Source of the DNA: Prolixibacteraceae bacterium
GTDB lineage: Bacteria; Bacteroidota; Bacteroidia; Bacteroidales; Prolixibacteraceae
Reading direction: 5' to 3'
NCBI GenBank assembly: GCA_009773765.1
Contig: WTWZ01000001.1
Location: 121,320 to 185,319 of the forward strand
Length of the DNA stretch: 64,000 nucleotides
The notes beneath the pieces are model-generated. The model did no database searches and was not told where the DNA came from. It saw nothing but the letters and a program-made list of their open reading frames with translations. Shown piece after piece: positions 53,341-63,700 of this stretch (position 1 is its first letter; each line of letters opens with the position of its first letter). Made by a program: the position numbers and the translations under genes.

Positions 53341-54042
53341 ATGAATAAGTTAACCAGGGGATTATCAAATATTGCGGATCTGTTTTTCCCGGCTTTATGT
53401 GTTACCTGTGGAAACCGGCTCGTAACCCAGGAGAAATTTGTTTGCTTTGAATGCTGGCTCGATTTGCCGGTGACAAATTTTCATACAGACGCTGAAAACA
53501 AAGTCGCCCGCCTTTTCTGGGGAAGGGTAAAAGTTGAACATGCCACTGCTTTTTTCGCGTATAACAAGGGAAGTAACTACCAGCACCTAATTCATTTTAT
53601 CAAATACAAAGGCCTGAAAGAGTTAGGATTTGTAACCGGGCAACGATTTGGCAATGTACTGTTAAAGTCGCCTGAATTTAATTCCATCGATGTTGTTGTG
53701 CCGGTTCCGTTGCACCCCAAAAAACAAAAAATGCGCGGGTACAATCAAAGCGAATGGATTGCAAAGGGAACCGCAGACACGATGGGCAAACCGGTTTCAG
53801 TTGATAATTTGCGGCGTAATTTGCATACCTCTTCCCAAACCCGTAAAAACCGTTTCGAGCGTTGGGAAAATGTGGAAAATATTTTCGAGGTGTTCAATCC
53901 CGAAGAATTTACGGGAAAACATATTTTACTGGTTGACGATGTTGTTACTACCGCATCAACCCTTGAATCATGCGCTTTTCAACTGCTTCAGGTTGAAAAT
54001 GTGAAAGTGAGCATTGCCACCCTTGCATTTGCCGACTATTAA
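53341..54042 (+). CDS. comF: ComF family amidophosphoribosyltransferase-like protein
   Basis: 233 residues from ATG 53341 (MNKLTRGL); the upstream ATG at 53278 would put the -7 boxes inside the gene. An N-terminal zinc-ribbon with CVTCGN and CFECW is followed by a type I phosphoribosyltransferase domain, with VVPVPLHPKKQKMRGYNQSEWIAKG and the PRPP loop ILLVDDVVTTASTLESCA. In naturally competent bacteria ComF acts in DNA uptake; here the role is unproven. It stands alone. Confidence 0.88.
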   Translation: MNKLTRGLSNIADLFFPALCVTCGNRLVTQEKFVCFECWLDLPVTNFHTDAENKVARLFWGRVKVEHATAFFAYNKGSNYQHLIHFIKYKGLKELGFVTGQRFGNVLLKSPEFNSIDVVVPVPLHPKKQKMRGYNQSEWIAKGTADTMGKPVSVDNLRRNLHTSSQTRKNRFERWENVENIFEVFNPEEFTGKHILLVDDVVTTASTLESCAFQLLQVENVKVSIATLAFADY

Positions 54043-54090
54043 ATTTGGGCATAAAAATAACCTGTAGGATGATAAACAGGAAAACACAAG

Positions 54091-56035
54091 TTATTGATTT
54101 ACCGGAACAATTCGCGCCACCCAGCCGCCGCCTGAAGCAAGGTTAATGCTGATTGTATCTCCTGCGTTGATTTCATTCTCAATCTTCCTGTAATCTTCGG
54201 CCCGGGTGTTTGCATTTATTCCGTCCTGAATAGCCTCCAGTTTATATTTGCCGGGTTTCAGAAAATCCGTTTTTATTTCAAGGCTCCGCGGTCCGTAGTT
54301 GGTAATAGCGCCCACAAACCATTCATTTACTGAACGACGGGCCATTACTGTATATTTTTCAATTTTACCTTGCAACAGTTTTGTTTCGTCCCATTCCACC
54401 GGAATTTTTGCTATGAAACCGGTACATTCCTGTTCGCGTTTGTAATCCGACGGTGCATCGGGAAGCATTGTCATCGGGCTGTTTAGAACAACAAACAAGG
54501 CAATGGCATGAGCGCGTGTGCCAATACCCATCGGATAATCACCAACCGGTCGAAAATTGTCTTTGGTTGAATTGCGCATGGTGGCCGGAATATAATCCAT
54601 TGGCCCGGTAAATGCCCTGATATACGGTAACAGGTTATGATGCACCGGATTTGCTTCGTTAGTCCAGCCGTTGTATTCAAACTCGATGAGACCCTCGCGG
54701 GTCAGTACGTTAGGGTATTTTCGCCTCAGACCGCATGGTTTGTAGGCTCCGTGGTAGTTTACAACCATCTTTTTCTCTGCGGCTTTTTGTGCAACTGCTT
54801 CATAAAATTCAACCATTTTCTGGTCGTCGCGGTTCATAAAGTCCATTTTTATTCCCTTAATCCCCCACTTTTCAAACAAGTCGAAAGATTCATCCCACTG
54901 ATTTTCCAAAGCATGCCAGATTACCCAAAGCATCACATCCACGCCTTTTGTTTTGGCGTAGGCAGTAACTTCTGCCATATCCAAACCTTCCACTTCGTGC
55001 AGCAAATCCTCTTTTGCACACCAGCCATCGTCAAAAAGAAAATAGCGGAAACCCATTTCTGCGCAATAATCAATAAAATATTTGGCAGTTTCGGTATTTA
55101 CTCCGGCTTTAAAATCGACCCCAAAAACATTGTTTTTCGCCCACCAGTCGAACATCACCACGCCCGGTTTTATCCACGAAATATCTTCTAAAACATTTGG
55201 TGAGGCAAGCAAATAAACCATGTTGTTTTCAACCAGTTCAGTTTCATTGCCGGCAATGGCAAAAATGCGCCACGGGTATGTTCGGGCGCCGTTTACTTTT
55301 GCAATAAAATTTTCGGTTTCGGCAATTTGCCCGTGCCCGTACACACTGCCCGAATAATTCAACTTTTTCGGATAGGGCGGATTGGTGGCAGTAAACCCGG
55401 CTTTTCCTGTTCCTTTTAACCATAATCCGGGATAATTGTACAAATCGGCTTCGGTAATCATTACAAAAAGACCGTTTTGCTTTTCAACCAGCAATGGCAA
55501 ATGACACAATTCATCTTTTTCAATGGCAGATATAATCCGGTGTTCATAAGGTGTTTCGTAAGATGAGTTAAAAGATTTTGATGCCTGAAACCGGATTGAA
55601 TCACTTTCTTCAAGACTGATAATCAGATTTTCTTTTGTAATAGTCAGGCTGTCATTTAAATCAGCGGAAAAACGGTAGGCCAGCCCTTCGTCAAACAGTC
55701 TGAATGTGGCACTGTTCCCGGCTTTGAATTTGATTTCGAGTTCGTTGTATGAATTAGTCAAAACCGCAGCCTTTTCCTTTATTTCGGGAGTTACCGTTTC
55801 GTTTACCGTTTTACGGGTTGTTTTTTGAACTTTGAAGTCAGAAAACAACTCTTTTTCATTTCCGGTTTCCATTGAAATGTTTTGCATTGAAATAGCCGAA
55901 TTGCCTTCTTTGATAAGGTTTGCAGCAATCCCATCCCTTATTTAGTTTTCCGTTGGGCGAACTGAGTTCATATTTCTGTGCAACGGTTAAAAGGGAAACT
56001 ATTGTGAAAGTGAACATTAACAGTATTTTTTTCAT
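54091..56035 (-). pseudogene. Glycoside hydrolase family 97 gene with N-terminal deletion and frameshift
   Basis: ATG 56035 opens MKKILLMFTFTIVSLLTVAQ then KYELSSPNGKLN, the signal peptide and first strand of a GH97 protein. The frame then continues as nonsense (KGWDCCKPYQRR) and soon stops. The proper family frame resumes one base off as GIAANLIKEGNSAISMQNIS and stays open to 54091 for about 600 residues. About 40 residues appear missing. The catalytic barrel is intact, with GIKGIKMDFMNRDDQ (candidate nucleophile Asp of the retaining alpha-galactosidase-type GH97) and ILTREGLIEFEYN-like segments. Without the signal peptide it is probably non-functional, unless translated from the ATG at 55887 as a cytoplasmic protein. 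Confidence 0.75.
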
Positions 56036-56110
56036 TTTATCAGGTTTAGTTAATTCACATTTTATAAAAATATAAATAAATGAGATAAAATGACTGGATC
56101 ATGCACAAAA

Positions 56111-56144
56111 AAAGGTGGTTGGAAAAAATGCACCAACCACCTTT
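56111..56144 (-). terminator. Terminator of the PKD/T9SS gene
   Basis: Perfect 12-bp stem AAAGGTGGTTGG (56111-56122) with CCAACCACCTTT (56133-56144); on the minus strand it is followed by TTTTGTGC. Confidence 0.75.
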
Positions 56145-56167
56145 AAAAATCTTTAATCCCTCAAATG

Positions 56168-58210
56168 TTATTTTCGGCTAAACTTTTCGGCTTTGATTAC
56201 TTTTCCTTCGCCTGAAATCCGGCAAATGTAAATTCCCTGTTTCAACGGTTCAGTGTTGATGCTGAATTCCTGGCCATCAGAAATATTGGACCAGCTTTCT
56301 GTTGAAACTATTTTTCCCATAATGTCGCAGATTTCAACTGTGATTTTTGATTGATATTCTCCTGAATATTTGATGTTTAATTTGCTGGTAACAGGATTTG
56401 GCCAAAATTTTATTTCAGGTTTAACCTGAATGTCATTTATTCCTGTAACTGAGCCTTTCAACGCAATATTTTCGGTGTAAATAACATTGCCCAGGTCATC
56501 TTTTAAAATCAGTGTTGCCTCGTCAGTTCCGCAATTGATGTCGGCAAGTAAAATGCTGTCAGCTTCAACAACTGTTCCGTCACAGAGTCGCCATTCAACT
56601 TTCATCCCCGGCGCAGCATCGGTTTTAACCATCAGGTTGTCTCTTTTTCCATCGAGCCACCAGTTGATGGGAGAAACCGTTGTTACCGAACCATCGGAGT
56701 TAAAAATAAAGTTCGTCCAAACTGCGCAGCCATTGGGCATAAGCGCTTTTACAGTGTAAGTTCGGGTAGGGCACAAACCGTTCACTTTCCGCAGTGTATC
56801 GCCGGTTGACCAGCCAATGTGCAGAGGTGTAACTTCTTCATCATTTAAATATACTTTTACCGATGCCCAACCCGCACATGATGACATTTCAGGCGGAAAT
56901 CCGCCGTCAATCTTCATATAGTAAGGGCAATCCGGATTGATGATTATGGGATCGATAACGACAACGGTATCGGTGTATCCTTTGCTGACATAAACTGCAT
57001 CGCAGAAAGTATTGGTACAACTGTCGGCAAATGTTACGGTGAGGCATACTTTATGAACCGGTTGAAAAATATTGAATGTTTTCAATGGCTCTTTTTCGGT
57101 GCTTGTTGAACCATCTTCAAACTGCCAGAGCCTTGAAATTATTTCCCCTTCGGAAACATCAACCAGTTGAATTGGAACGACTTCGGGAACAGACATAATA
57201 TCATCGGGCTTGTAATATTTGAAATAAACCGGGCATTTTTCAGGTTCAGGTTCAGGAACCCAACCAAAAACCTGAATAGTTTGGCAAATTGAAACCTTGC
57301 ATTCACTGGCAGTTTTTACGGTCAGACAAACAGTCCGGAAAGGATTATACATCACTTTTATTGAATCCGAAATCGCCGGCATAGTGTAAACATGGGTTGG
57401 TTTCGGTTCGTTGCTTGTTGTGCCATCTCCAAAATCCCAAAACCATTCAGTCGCTTCAGGAAAGGATTTAGAATAAAAATCGATGACGACAGAAGGCAGG
57501 GGTGACATTAGTAAATCTTTTCTTTCGAAGGCGAAATCAACAAAACAGTCGGGTTTGATAATGGTGTCGATGATAACAGGATATTCAACATAAACCGGCT
57601 CGCAAACAGTGCTCATACAACTGTCAGCACTGGTAACGGTTAAACAAACCTTATACTCCGGCTGGCCCAGCGGCAGGGTAATTTCAGGGTTTTGTTCAGT
57701 ACTTGTTATTTCATCCGTAAATTGCCATAAATAGCTAAGCTCTTTGCCTTCGGAGCGGTCGTCGAAATGAAAGGTTACTGTTCCTGCTGCCGAATCGCGC
57801 GACATTTCGTAATATTTAAAGCGTGCCAGGCAACTCGGCTGCTCATATAACGAACCCTCCATGATATTGATAACCTGAGATATAGTGCTTTTGCAACTGT
57901 CGGTTACAATTGTAAGCCTTACCGTCCGATAAGGATTTATTTTAACGTTCGGTCCCCCGATTGGATGATTAAAAATAAACATTGGGTTCTGTTCGGTGCT
58001 GGTGATACTATCGCCACAATCCCAGTACCATGATTTTACTTTACCTTCGGAAGTATCGAAAAAATTAATGGCTGTGGCAGGCACAAGCGTGTAAATATTC
58101 GGGTTCACCTCAAATTTAAATGCCGCCTTGCAATCGCCTGAACTGTAAAAATCCTGCGCGTTAACCGAAAGGGAGATTATTAAAAAACCAAGTAGAATTA
58201 TTCGCTTCAT
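56168..58210 (-). CDS. Secreted PKD-repeat protein with T9SS type A sorting domain
   Basis: 680 residues. A signal peptide (1-18) is followed by four PKD-like domains of about 100 residues, each with a WxxxDGxxSTExxP core: WYWDCGDSITSTEQNP, LWQFTDEITSTEQNP, WFWDFGDGTTSNEPKP and LWQFEDGSTSTEKEP. Each ends in a VCLTVxxADSC strand. A less repetitive region leads to the sorting domain (IKFWPNPVTSKLNIKYSG, then GIYICRISGEGK). It would be displayed on or released from the cell surface, with adhesive or structural use likely. No enzyme motif is present. Confidence 0.82.
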   Translation of the reverse strand: MKRIILLGFLIISLSVNAQDFYSSGDCKAAFKFEVNPNIYTLVPATAINFFDTSEGKVKSWYWDCGDSITSTEQNPMFIFNHPIGGPNVKINPYRTVRLTIVTDSCKSTISQVINIMEGSLYEQPSCLARFKYYEMSRDSAAGTVTFHFDDRSEGKELSYLWQFTDEITSTEQNPEITLPLGQPEYKVCLTVTSADSCMSTVCEPVYVEYPVIIDTIIKPDCFVDFAFERKDLLMSPLPSVVIDFYSKSFPEATEWFWDFGDGTTSNEPKPTHVYTMPAISDSIKVMYNPFRTVCLTVKTASECKVSICQTIQVFGWVPEPEPEKCPVYFKYYKPDDIMSVPEVVPIQLVDVSEGEIISRLWQFEDGSTSTEKEPLKTFNIFQPVHKVCLTVTFADSCTNTFCDAVYVSKGYTDTVVVIDPIIINPDCPYYMKIDGGFPPEMSSCAGWASVKVYLNDEEVTPLHIGWSTGDTLRKVNGLCPTRTYTVKALMPNGCAVWTNFIFNSDGSVTTVSPINWWLDGKRDNLMVKTDAAPGMKVEWRLCDGTVVEADSILLADINCGTDEATLILKDDLGNVIYTENIALKGSVTGINDIQVKPEIKFWPNPVTSKLNIKYSGEYQSKITVEICDIMGKIVSTESWSNISDGQEFSINTEPLKQGIYICRISGEGKVIKAEKFSRK

Positions 58211-58291
58211 AGTTTTGTTTTTTTAGTTATAACAATTCCAAGACGGAAATTCCAGGAGAAAGGTTGCGTTTACAAAAGATGAAAATAAATT

Positions 58292-59701
58292 CTATTTCAC
58301 CCCCGTTGTTCCGCCGCCTTTTAAAGTTAGCACCATCGGTTTATTGGTTTTCCATGCTCCCCTTGTAAAGTCCAGAACATCAACCGAATTTGAACGGTTG
58401 GCAACCGAATTTTCGCTCAGCGGCGCGATTGAACTCCACAATGCAGCGTCGTAAACATCCTGGTCGAGAGGCAAACCGTTGCGTAAACAGTCAATCAGAC
58501 GCCAGTCCATCATAAAATCCATTCCGCCGTGACCACCCACTTTTTTGGCCATTTCGCCAATGTGTTTTACAATTTCGGGAGTGTATTTTTCATTGAGCCC
58601 TTTCATTTTTTCTTCGCTCATCCAATCGTGGCCATCAGAAATGCGGCCGGGTTCAGGATACTTCTGAGCAATGCCTTTTGTACCGCTTACCAGGTGAATT
58701 CTTGAATAAGGCCGCGGACTTGTAACATCATGTTGCAGCATGATTGTTTTTCCCTTGTAAGTACGAATCGCAGTTGTATTCATGTTACCACGGTATTGTT
58801 TGCCGGCAAACTCACTAAAAAAGTTATCAGTTTTTGCCAGTTCGTCCGCACGGGCAGCCATTTGAAAATCGTTTGACTGCATGGCCGTCAGGTATTCCAT
58901 CTGGTCGCCCCGGTTGATATTCATTACCTGTGCAATGGGGCCCAAACCATGAGTTGGATACAGGTTGCCGTTCCGGTAATTCTCCTTTAAACGCCACATT
59001 TCGGAATAACCGTTTTTGTTGAAATTCGAATCGATAAGCGTGTGAATGTATGCGCCTTCGGCATGAACGATTTCTCCAAAAAATCCCAGCCGGGCCATGT
59101 TCAGCGTTAAAAGTTCGAAAAAGTCGTAGCAGGTATTTTCGAGCATCATACAGTGTTTCCTCGTTTTTTCAGAAGTTTCAACCAATTGCCAGCATTCGTC
59201 GATGGTTTTTGCAGCGGGTACTTCAACGGCGGCATGTTTACCGTTTTCCATGGCATAAACAGCCATCGGGGTATGCCAGGCCCAGGGAGTACAAATATAA
59301 ACCAGATCGATTTCAGGATTTTCGCACATTGCTTTCCAGGCATCCTTACTTCCGGAATATACTTTTGCCCGCTGAATCCCGCTTTCCTCAAGTTTCTTCT
59401 GTACTTTTTCAACGCGGTCTTTGTACTGGTCGCAAAGGGCGGCAATTTCAACGCTTTCAATATGCGACATGCGGGTTACCGCCCCCGAGCCCCGGCTGCC
59501 AAGACCAACAAAACCGATGCGTACTTTATCCAGTTTTGGCGCGGCAAACCCACACATATTGAATGTTTGGGCGCCATTGTTTTTCCTGCCTTTTTCAAAC
59601 GGTCCGGGTTGAAATGCATTTGCACTGCCTGCAAATCCTGTGGCAATTATCCCTGAACCTACCAGGGCCTGTTTTAAAAAGTTCCTTCTGTCCGATGTCA
59701 T
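58292..59701 (-). CDS. GH109-type alpha-N-acetylgalactosaminidase, Tat-exported
   Basis: 469 residues. Twin-arginine signal SDRRNFLKQALVGSG (residues 3-17). The NAD-binding motif is IGFVGLGSRGSGAVTRM, and the family motifs are EVPAAKTIDECWQLVE, MMLENTCYDFFELLTLNMAR, FGEIVHAEGAYIH and LYPTHGLGPIAQVMNINRGD, which carries the GH109 active-site His. These are close to the Elizabethkingia alpha-N-acetylgalactosaminidase, which uses a bound NAD for a redox-assisted cleavage. It could remove terminal alpha-GalNAc from glycans in the periplasm. It stands alone. Confidence 0.87.
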   Translation of the reverse strand: MTSDRRNFLKQALVGSGIIATGFAGSANAFQPGPFEKGRKNNGAQTFNMCGFAAPKLDKVRIGFVGLGSRGSGAVTRMSHIESVEIAALCDQYKDRVEKVQKKLEESGIQRAKVYSGSKDAWKAMCENPEIDLVYICTPWAWHTPMAVYAMENGKHAAVEVPAAKTIDECWQLVETSEKTRKHCMMLENTCYDFFELLTLNMARLGFFGEIVHAEGAYIHTLIDSNFNKNGYSEMWRLKENYRNGNLYPTHGLGPIAQVMNINRGDQMEYLTAMQSNDFQMAARADELAKTDNFFSEFAGKQYRGNMNTTAIRTYKGKTIMLQHDVTSPRPYSRIHLVSGTKGIAQKYPEPGRISDGHDWMSEEKMKGLNEKYTPEIVKHIGEMAKKVGGHGGMDFMMDWRLIDCLRNGLPLDQDVYDAALWSSIAPLSENSVANRSNSVDVLDFTRGAWKTNKPMVLTLKGGGTTGVK

Positions 59702-60043
59702 TTTTGGCCTTTTTTTATGGTTAATCTTTTTTTATTTCAGTTGGCCGGCGATGAAATTCCCGGTTTTTTGAACTTGCCAAAGTTAACAGGTTAACCTAAA
59801 ATCTGATGAGCAAATGATATTAATTTTCTTTTTTATCTCAATTCAAAGTGAAATGTCATGAAGCAAAACTATTAAAAGATGTTAAAGAATGAGAAATTTA
59901 CAAAAATTGAGAAACTGTATATAATTGAATATCAATAATTAGACAATTTTTCTATAAATTAAATACTTTTTTGTATTTTACTAATTAAACCTTTTAAAAA
60001 AAGCTATGTCATATGTAGGAAAACAATTAAAAAATACAAAGAC
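59702..60043. other. 342-bp spacer before the small secreted protein
   Basis: Very AT-rich, no gene seen. It must hold the promoters of two divergent genes; I found no clear TAnnTTTG box. Confidence 0.4.
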
Positions 60044-60628
60044 ATGAAAACAAATCAATTTTTATCAGCACTGGCAGCAGTTGCATTAGCCGTTACAGTA
60101 AACGCAGTAGAGAAACCGAAAATGAATGTGATACCATTAAGCGATGAAAACGCGCTTATTGCGGTTGCAAATGAAAATCCGGCTTATTTTGAATTAAGCA
60201 TTCAGGCCGAAAACGGTGATTTGGTTTATTACAAAGAATCGGCATCCGAAATTTCCGATTTGCGCCAGCTTATCAATTATTCGAACCTGGAAAACGGAAA
60301 CTACACTTTAAAGGCGAAAGTAAAAGACACTTATGTGTTAAGGGATTTTGAAATCAGTAACAAAGGGATGGTTGTTGGAGAAGCGAAAATGAAGTATTCT
60401 CCTTATTTTGATTTTAACAGCGGTGTCCTGAAATTATCGTATCTCAATTTTGACGAAGAAAATGTGAAATTCAAAATCTACAATCAGGGAGAACTGGTTT
60501 ATGAAAACAAACTTGGGAAAGATTTTGTGATTTCGGCCGGGTTCGATCTTTCGCAACTGGAAAAAGGCAAGTACGAGGTTGAACTATCTTCGTACAAAAA
60601 TCAATTTTTATACAATATTGAAAACTAA
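60044..60628 (+). CDS. Hypothetical secreted beta-sandwich protein
   Basis: 194 residues. Signal peptide about 1-21 (ending VNAVE). The remainder is all-beta with two halves of about 80 residues, each with the pattern xxFxIxNxxGxLVYxxx: ELSIQAENGDLVYYKESAS in the first and FKIYNQGELVYENKLGKDF in the second, each followed by LENGNYTL or LEKGKYEV. This looks like two immunoglobulin-like domains of the kind in DUF3244-type secreted proteins. No function can be assigned. Confidence 0.7.
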   Translation: MKTNQFLSALAAVALAVTVNAVEKPKMNVIPLSDENALIAVANENPAYFELSIQAENGDLVYYKESASEISDLRQLINYSNLENGNYTLKAKVKDTYVLRDFEISNKGMVVGEAKMKYSPYFDFNSGVLKLSYLNFDEENVKFKIYNQGELVYENKLGKDFVISAGFDLSQLEKGKYEVELSSYKNQFLYNIEN

Positions 60629-60649
60629 ACAATTCTGAAAGAGAAGGTT

Positions 60650-60686
60650 AAAGAGGTTGTCCGAATTATTTTCGGGCAGCCTCTTT
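60650..60686. terminator. Bidirectional terminator between convergent genes
   Basis: A 16-bp stem pairs AAAGAGGTTGTCCGAA (60650-60665) with TTCGGGCAGCCTCTTT (60671-60686), two positions being G-U. It lies between the secreted-protein gene (plus) and the T9SS giant (minus). Confidence 0.75.
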
Positions 60687-60713
60687 AATATTTCGGCCCA
60701 TTGAAAATCAAGG

Positions 60714-63700
60714 CTATCTTATCAGCATCACCTGCCCTTTCATGGTATGTTTGAAACCCTGGATATCGTCAAAATCAGCTTTCCAGATATAATTTCCCAT
60801 TGGGGCGGGCATATTGTTTTTTGTTGTTCCGTCCCATTTGTGCCCGGGGTTGTCCGATTCGAAAATCAATTCTCCCCAACGGTTAAAAATCTGCAGTACA
60901 AAAACATTAGGATCAACCCCAACGCCAACCGGCATAAATTCGCGGTTCACGCTGATTTCACTGTCGGGCCTGAAAGCGTTTGGCGTATAAACATTAAAGG
61001 GCAAAATCTCTATCCCCGTCATTCCGGTGTCGATACAACCAAATTCCGATTCAACAATCAACTCTACAGGAAATTTACCAAGAGATTTGTAAGTGTGCTG
61101 CGGATTTCTTTCGTCCGAGCTAAACCCGTCACCAAAATTCCAGGCAAATGTTTCAATCACCGGTGTTAAATTTGTAAAACTAAGGGTGGCATGTTCAATG
61201 GTTGCAACCGGATAATCGACTTCGAATTGTGTATCGGGTTTTGGATGCACCTGCACCAAATCGATTTTTGAAACAGTATCGCTGCAACCGGTTAATCCTG
61301 ATTTTGCTGCCAGTTTAAAACCATATTTGCCGGCTTCGGGGAGATTAAAATATTGTTCATTCCCGGTTAAAGTATCAGAATTCGTAAACCACGTGTACTC
61401 TAATTCTTTGTCTTCAGTTATTGCCGTTGCCAAAACCTGCAATGGCTGACATCCTTCGGAAATATCTGTTGTTAAACCGAAAAACGGCTTTCGTTTGGAA
61501 GTTGCTTCAACCCAGTTGCTGGTGCAACCAAATTCTTCAACCTGCAGACGAATGGTTGCAACTGCCTTATCGAGGAATAAGGTAATTGAATCGTTTTTGC
61601 CTGCAACCTGATGCGCTGTCCCATTGAAATCCCAAGCACAAAAAGATGAGTCAATGTTTTGCAGATAAAACACATCAACTGTTTTATCGTTACAAAATTC
61701 AGGATCAACAGCAATTTCCGGAATGGGGGTCGGGAATATTTTTACCATTTCTTCAATCCTATAACCTGCTTTACAACCGTTAAGGTGATTGGTAATTAAT
61801 AAACTCACGTTATATTTTCCGGTACCGGAATAAAAATGGTTGGGTTTCTGGTTGTAGCTGACTGGCGATCCATCGCCAAAATCCCATTCAAAAAGCAGGT
61901 CGCCGGGAGTTTTTAATTCGCCTGAGAACGAAACAGTTGCCGAATCGCAACCCCGGCTTTTCGCAGTGTTCACCACGAAATCGGGATTGGCTTTTACTTT
62001 CATTGAATCCATCTCGCTCCAGCAACCGTTTTCTTCAACAAGCAGTTTTACAACCGGTACAGAAGTTGAGATTCCCAATGAAATTTCGCGCTGATCCCAG
62101 ATTGATGAATCAATAACTGCGCATCCGTCATAGTCCCAGTAATAATTGGCGCCGGAAGTTGCGTTGCCCACATATTCCAAAATCTGTGTATAACCGGCAC
62201 ATTCAGCAGTTGGGTCATCGCCCAGTCTTTTAAAGTCGGCAGTCGGGACATCCCAGAACTGGAGTTCAAGCGTTTCCTCAACAATGCAATTATCGGGGGT
62301 TGTAAATTTATACGACACAAGGTAAACACCCCAGTCAGCAACTACGATATCAACTGAAATGTTGGTTTTATTGCTCAGCGCCAGGGTTCCCGGTTTATTG
62401 GTATTCCATTCCATTTTGCCGTTTTCAATAATATCTGAACCAACTCCTGCAAATTGAAGGTTCAGTGATCGTGATTTTTTACCACAAACCGATTTTTCCC
62501 CAATCATCGAAATTTCAGGTACCTGAAAAACAGTCATATCCATTGTATCGCGTGCGGAGCACCCAAATTTGTCAAAAACCGTTACACTGTACCGGCTGGT
62601 TTTGCGCGCTTCAATTGTCTGCGTAGTTTCGCCGGTGTTCCATTCATATCTGGCATAACCTTCGCCGGCATCTATTTTCAGGTTTAGCGCGCAACCGGAG
62701 CTATCAACTCCTATGTCGATTTTTTTTATTGGTTCAATTAAAATATAAATCGAATCGCTTTGGGTGCATCCGTCAACAGTAGTTCCCTGGGCCCAGTAAT
62801 GGCCCTGTTTTTTTACAGTAATTTTCTGGGTTGTTTCGCCGGTATTCCAGTTGTAAAAATCGAAATATGGGCCTGCGTCAAGCACAAGCTCTTCTGATTC
62901 ACAAATTTGCAGCGTATCGCCGTCAAAATCGATGCTTTTTCCCAAATCCAGTACTATATCGAGGTTAAAACCAACCCCGTAACCATAAGATTCGAAACCG
63001 CCATAACCATAAACATATGCCAGAAATCCCCTGTCGGGGTTCAGGTTCCGGAGGTTGTGGCTGCCGGAATACAGTTTTATTTGGGCGTATGAATAATTTG
63101 TACCCGGGAAAGGTTTAAAAAAATACCCCAGCAACAAGCCATCCAGTTCAATATTGTCTTTTTCTGATGTGAGAGTTACGATATTCACATAATAATCACC
63201 GATTTGGCTTGAATTGTATGCTACAAAGGTCACGTCATTTTTCGACTGGCTCACCGAACTTAAAATTATCATAAACGGATCTCCATTGCCGCCCGTAAAA
63301 TATTCATCAGTTCTGTTCGACTGGCTGAATTGGGCAACCAGAATGGGTTTGTCGGCAAATATGCGGGATGGTTGGTAGCTTTCGAGCAGAAATTCGTAAA
63401 ACTGCCCACGGTTTCTTGTCACTGGCGTCTGTGAGCCAATCTGAATTGTAGTATTGTCCTCGGATGCCATAACCCGGTAACGGTCGGCGCGCCGGGTTAA
63501 CAATGGCACAGCGTAATATTCGCGCCCCCAGGTTTGCAGCGGTGGCATTTGCTCGTAAAGATGGTCGTATCCGCTCATTCCCGATACATCAGGTACAGTA
63601 GTACTAAAATTCCCGGAGTAAACTGCAACGGGTTTGTCCGATTCAATGTAACTTCCCGTTAGGTCACCCTGCCCGGCCAGGTTCCGTTGGTTGAGCGATT

